Shown: positions 7,468 through 8,868 of the stretch, piece after piece | Layout of the letters: each line of letters begins with the position of its first letter | Numbering within the stretch: position 1 is the stretch's first letter | Assembly (NCBI GenBank): GCA_018263365.1 | Contig: JAANXI010000052.1 | Coordinates: forward strand, 1-8,868 | Source: Fidelibacterota bacterium | Lineage (GTDB): Bacteria > Fidelibacterota > JAANXI01 | Length of the DNA: 8,868 nucleotides | Direction: 5' to 3' | Position numbers and translations under genes: made by a program | Notes under the pieces: model-generated | What the model was told of the DNA's origin: nothing | Seen by the model: the letters and a program-made list of their open reading frames with translations, nothing else | Databases searched by the model: none

Positions 7468-7938
7468 TTATTCCTTTCTGCGAATTACTTCCGGTTTTCC
7501 GGACAGATACGATTTCTTTGGATTGACCAAGAATCCCTGCCGTAATGCCGAACGCCCCAGGAGCATCCGAAATCCCATCGCATCCCGGTTGGTCAGGGTA
7601 ATTTCTATGGGGAATGTCCTGTCCCCGATTTTGACCGGAGTTTCAATCACGTAGCGATGCTGTTCGTGTCCAACGGAACTTTTCACGTTCCGCATATCAT
7701 GGGCCAGCACTTCCACAGTTATTTCATTAACTCTGGAACGCTGAACCGGATGAATAGTAATCCGAAGTTTGTAACCATCGTCCAGTTCCTCCAATACTTT
7801 GATGTTATGAACGTGTAAAGCAGAAGTACGTGCGCCCGTATCGATCTTCGCCTTGATGTGATCGATGTTCATTTCCGGCAGGGAAATCCATTCCCGCCAG
7901 CCGATGGTGGTTAACTCCTTGGGCGAAGATTTTTTCAT
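7468..7938 (-). CDS. Retropepsin-like protease of the RimB / ATP-dependent zinc protease family (PF05618)
   Basis: This is a small cytoplasmic protein of 156 residues from ATG 7938. It starts with the family signature TIGWREWISLPEMNIDHIKAK and then carries the aspartic-protease-like motif KIDTGARTSALHV, followed by a beta-rich core including RDAMGFRMLLGRSAL, which resembles the second half of a retropepsin fold. The old family name is ATP-dependent zinc protease, but the DTGA motif suggests a retropepsin-type peptidase. In Pseudomonas a member called RimB is encoded beside rimK, and this gene likewise sits 7 bases upstream of rimK. A TTG start at 7959 would add seven residues. ATG 7938 is preferred because homology to the family begins just after it, although its ribosome binding site is weak. 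The 89 bases upstream show no clear promoter. The substrate is unknown. Confidence 0.9.
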   Translation of the reverse strand: MKKSSPKELTTIGWREWISLPEMNIDHIKAKIDTGARTSALHVHNIKVLEELDDGYKLRITIHPVQRSRVNEITVEVLAHDMRNVKSSVGHEQHRYVIETPVKIGDRTFPIEITLTNRDAMGFRMLLGRSALRQGFLVNPKKSYLSGKPEVIRRKE

Positions 7939-8048
7939 CGGAGGCGCCCCGGACTCCAAACCGATGAATGTCGCATGGTTTCGGGATTCATAACCAATTA
8001 ATTTACAAATAATTCCCCTGGAATCGAGCTAAGAAAATCTTTGGAATG

Positions 8049-8543
8049 TCAGTAAACAACAGGATTACTGATAGAATTCCCGCCCCAGATGACGAACACT
8101 GAGTCGCTCCCGGATTGCCGGTACACGGTGTCGAGGGGGAACGACTGGTATCCCTGACAACCGAAACAGGCATTGAATGGATTCGTCTCCCCGCGGTGAA
8201 ATCTGATATTCCAGCTCCAGTCCGGCTTTAAATCGAGTTTGATCTTTCCAAAAGCAATTGAATCATTGGATTCGGTAAAGATTCGAAAACGAACCTTCAA
8301 ACTGCCATCGTTATCCGTGTAAAATTTCTTCGTCTGGTGAGAATACGGTAAGTTTAGAAAACTTCCCGTGGAAACAGACCGTGTCTCCCTGCCATCCGAA
8401 AAAGTGATGAGAAGCGTATCGTTGTAATTTGTATTGATTGGCTCAGCCGAAAATGAAAAGGAGAGTTTTGCCTCATAATGAAACGAACAGGCCCATAATA
8501 TCCCAAAGATTGTAACACCGAGTAAGTTTCGCAGGACTTTCAT
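8049..8543 (-). CDS. Small predicted lipoprotein of unknown function
   Basis: These 164 residues begin with a lipoprotein-type signal peptide: Lys/Arg at 2-5, a hydrophobic run at 6-18 and the lipobox LWAC with Cys19. The Trp at -2 is unusual, so lipidation is likely but not certain. The mature part is rich in beta-strand patterns (KLSFSFSAEP, DTLLITFSDG, SLKVRFRIF) and carries a CFGC motif (Cys126, Cys129) followed by GYQSFPL. This may be a disulfide or metal site and looks like the most conserved segment. I recognise no characterised family. The start is supported by GGAG eight bases before the ATG. The gene stands alone: 111 bases separate it from the RimB-like ATG, with a weak hairpin (8012-8024) between them that is not a convincing terminator. 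It probably sits in the periplasm, anchored to a membrane. Confidence 0.75.
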   Translation of the reverse strand: MKVLRNLLGVTIFGILWACSFHYEAKLSFSFSAEPINTNYNDTLLITFSDGRETRSVSTGSFLNLPYSHQTKKFYTDNDGSLKVRFRIFTESNDSIAFGKIKLDLKPDWSWNIRFHRGETNPFNACFGCQGYQSFPLDTVYRQSGSDSVFVIWGGNSISNPVVY

Positions 8544-8567
8544 TGTACTAACTCCAATTGTGGAATC

Positions 8568-8596
8568 AATTTAGTTCGGGAATGACCTTGATGCAA
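8568..8596 (-). promoter_or_regulatory. Weak candidate promoter close to the lipoprotein gene
   Basis: The minus strand carries TTGCAT (8591-8596), a 17-base spacer and TAAATT (8568-8573), about 25 bases before the lipoprotein ATG. Spacing is ideal, but both boxes match the consensus only in part (three and four of six), so chance cannot be excluded. Confidence 0.2.
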
Positions 8597-8731
8597 GGGT
8601 TGGAGGGCTTCGGGAGAATTTCGGTTTTTGGAACGGATAATGATAGGTGAAAATGGAATGAACATGAAATCTCTGTTGATGAAAGATTCTTGCTAACCTG
8701 AATTGTTCATAAATTGAAGTATATGACTGAT

Positions 8732-8761
8732 ATTAAACTAACATAAGATCATTATTTTCAA
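8732..8761 (-). promoter_or_regulatory. Candidate sigma70-type promoter upstream of the lipoprotein gene
   Basis: On the minus strand TTGAAA (8756-8761, five of six consensus bases) is followed by an 18-base spacer and TTTAAT (8732-8737, five of six). Transcription would begin near 8725 and give a leader of about 180 nucleotides. The AT-rich setting raises the chance of a false match. The half palindrome lies only five bases upstream of the -35 box. Confidence 0.4.
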
Positions 8762-8765
8762 TTAT

Positions 8766-8783
8766 GTAGAGACGTTCCATGGA
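8766..8783. repeat. Half copy of the palindromic repeat
   Basis: GTAGAGACG at 8766-8774 plus the core TCCATGGA at 8776-8783 matches the left arm and centre layout of the element at 3739-3766. The expected right arm GTCTCTAC is missing: the sequence continues with GGCTGTGTGAG. It looks like a decayed or truncated member of the same repeat family, with TTCCATGGA in place of TGCCATGGCA at the centre. Confidence 0.6.
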
Positions 8784-8822
8784 GGCTGTGTGAGAATGCA
8801 GTGTCAAGGAATTTTTTCTGAT

Positions 8823-8840
8823 TGGCATTGTAAAATGCCA
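8823..8840. other. Small perfect hairpin
   Basis: TGGCATT (8823-8829) and AATGCCA (8834-8840) pair perfectly over seven bases around the loop GTAA, a GNRA-type tetraloop if read on the plus strand. No T-run follows on either strand, so it is not a clear terminator. Function unknown; it could be the end of a gene unit outside the window, or chance. Confidence 0.3.
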
Positions 8841-8868
8841 TACAGTATAAAATATATGATAACCTATT

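Larger units (their letters stand above)
8544..8868. other. Gene-free AT-rich upstream region
   Basis: No supported coding region is seen on either strand in these 325 bases. The stretch holds the ribosome binding site of the lipoprotein gene (CTCC at 8552-8555 on the plus strand), possible promoters, half of the palindromic repeat and a small hairpin, each listed separately. The higher AT content in 8690-8868 fits regulatory DNA. No tRNA or riboswitch-like structure was recognised. Confidence 0.7.

Noticed and set aside
8012..8024. Hairpin ATTCC-AGG-GGAAT (minus strand) after the lipoprotein gene as a terminator
   Set aside because: Five-pair AT-rich stem with a three-base loop and no real T-run; too weak to call.

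Overview
This 8.9 kb window reads as ordinary bacterial chromosome. All seven complete genes and one partial gene lie on the minus strand, so in transcription order the window runs from right to left. GC content is moderate, coding density is high and SD-like ribosome binding sites are visible. The organism cannot be fixed from the sequence. The mix of genes (MthK-like channel, RimK operon, DUF4139 protein, valS) and the dispersed palindrome with GTAGAGAC arms would fit a free-living Gram-negative lineage, perhaps near the FCB group, KSB1 or Calditrichota. That is a low-confidence guess. The signal peptide and the lipoprotein fit a Gram-negative envelope.

Right end (8868 to 8049): about 325 bases of AT-rich, gene-free DNA hold a possible sigma70-type promoter, half of a palindromic repeat and a small hairpin. 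They precede a gene for a small secreted lipoprotein of unknown function. Middle right (7938 to 5559): three tightly packed genes (gaps of 7 and 3 bases) encode a retropepsin-like protease of the RimB/Zn_protease family, a full-length RimK alpha-L-glutamate ligase, and a zinc carboxypeptidase-like protein of the AstE/aspartoacylase family. Together they look like a module that adds glutamate residues to a target and removes or processes such groups.

Middle (5542 to 3784): a well-formed promoter (TTGACA, 17 bases, TAAACT) drives a two-gene unit. The first gene is an MthK-like two-helix potassium channel with an RCK domain. The second, overlapping it by ATGA, is a free-standing cyclic-nucleotide-binding domain. 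This pair could be a two-piece ligand-gated potassium channel.

Left (3783 to 1): an 88-base spacer carries a 28-base near-perfect palindrome and a duplicated 10-mer that includes the valS start. It is followed by valS (valyl-tRNA synthetase, complete) and, overlapping its end by 29 bases, the 5' part of a secreted DUF4139 protein that runs off the left edge. The points most worth a second look are the channel plus cyclic-nucleotide domain pair, the RimB/RimK/AstE-like operon, and the palindromic repeat.
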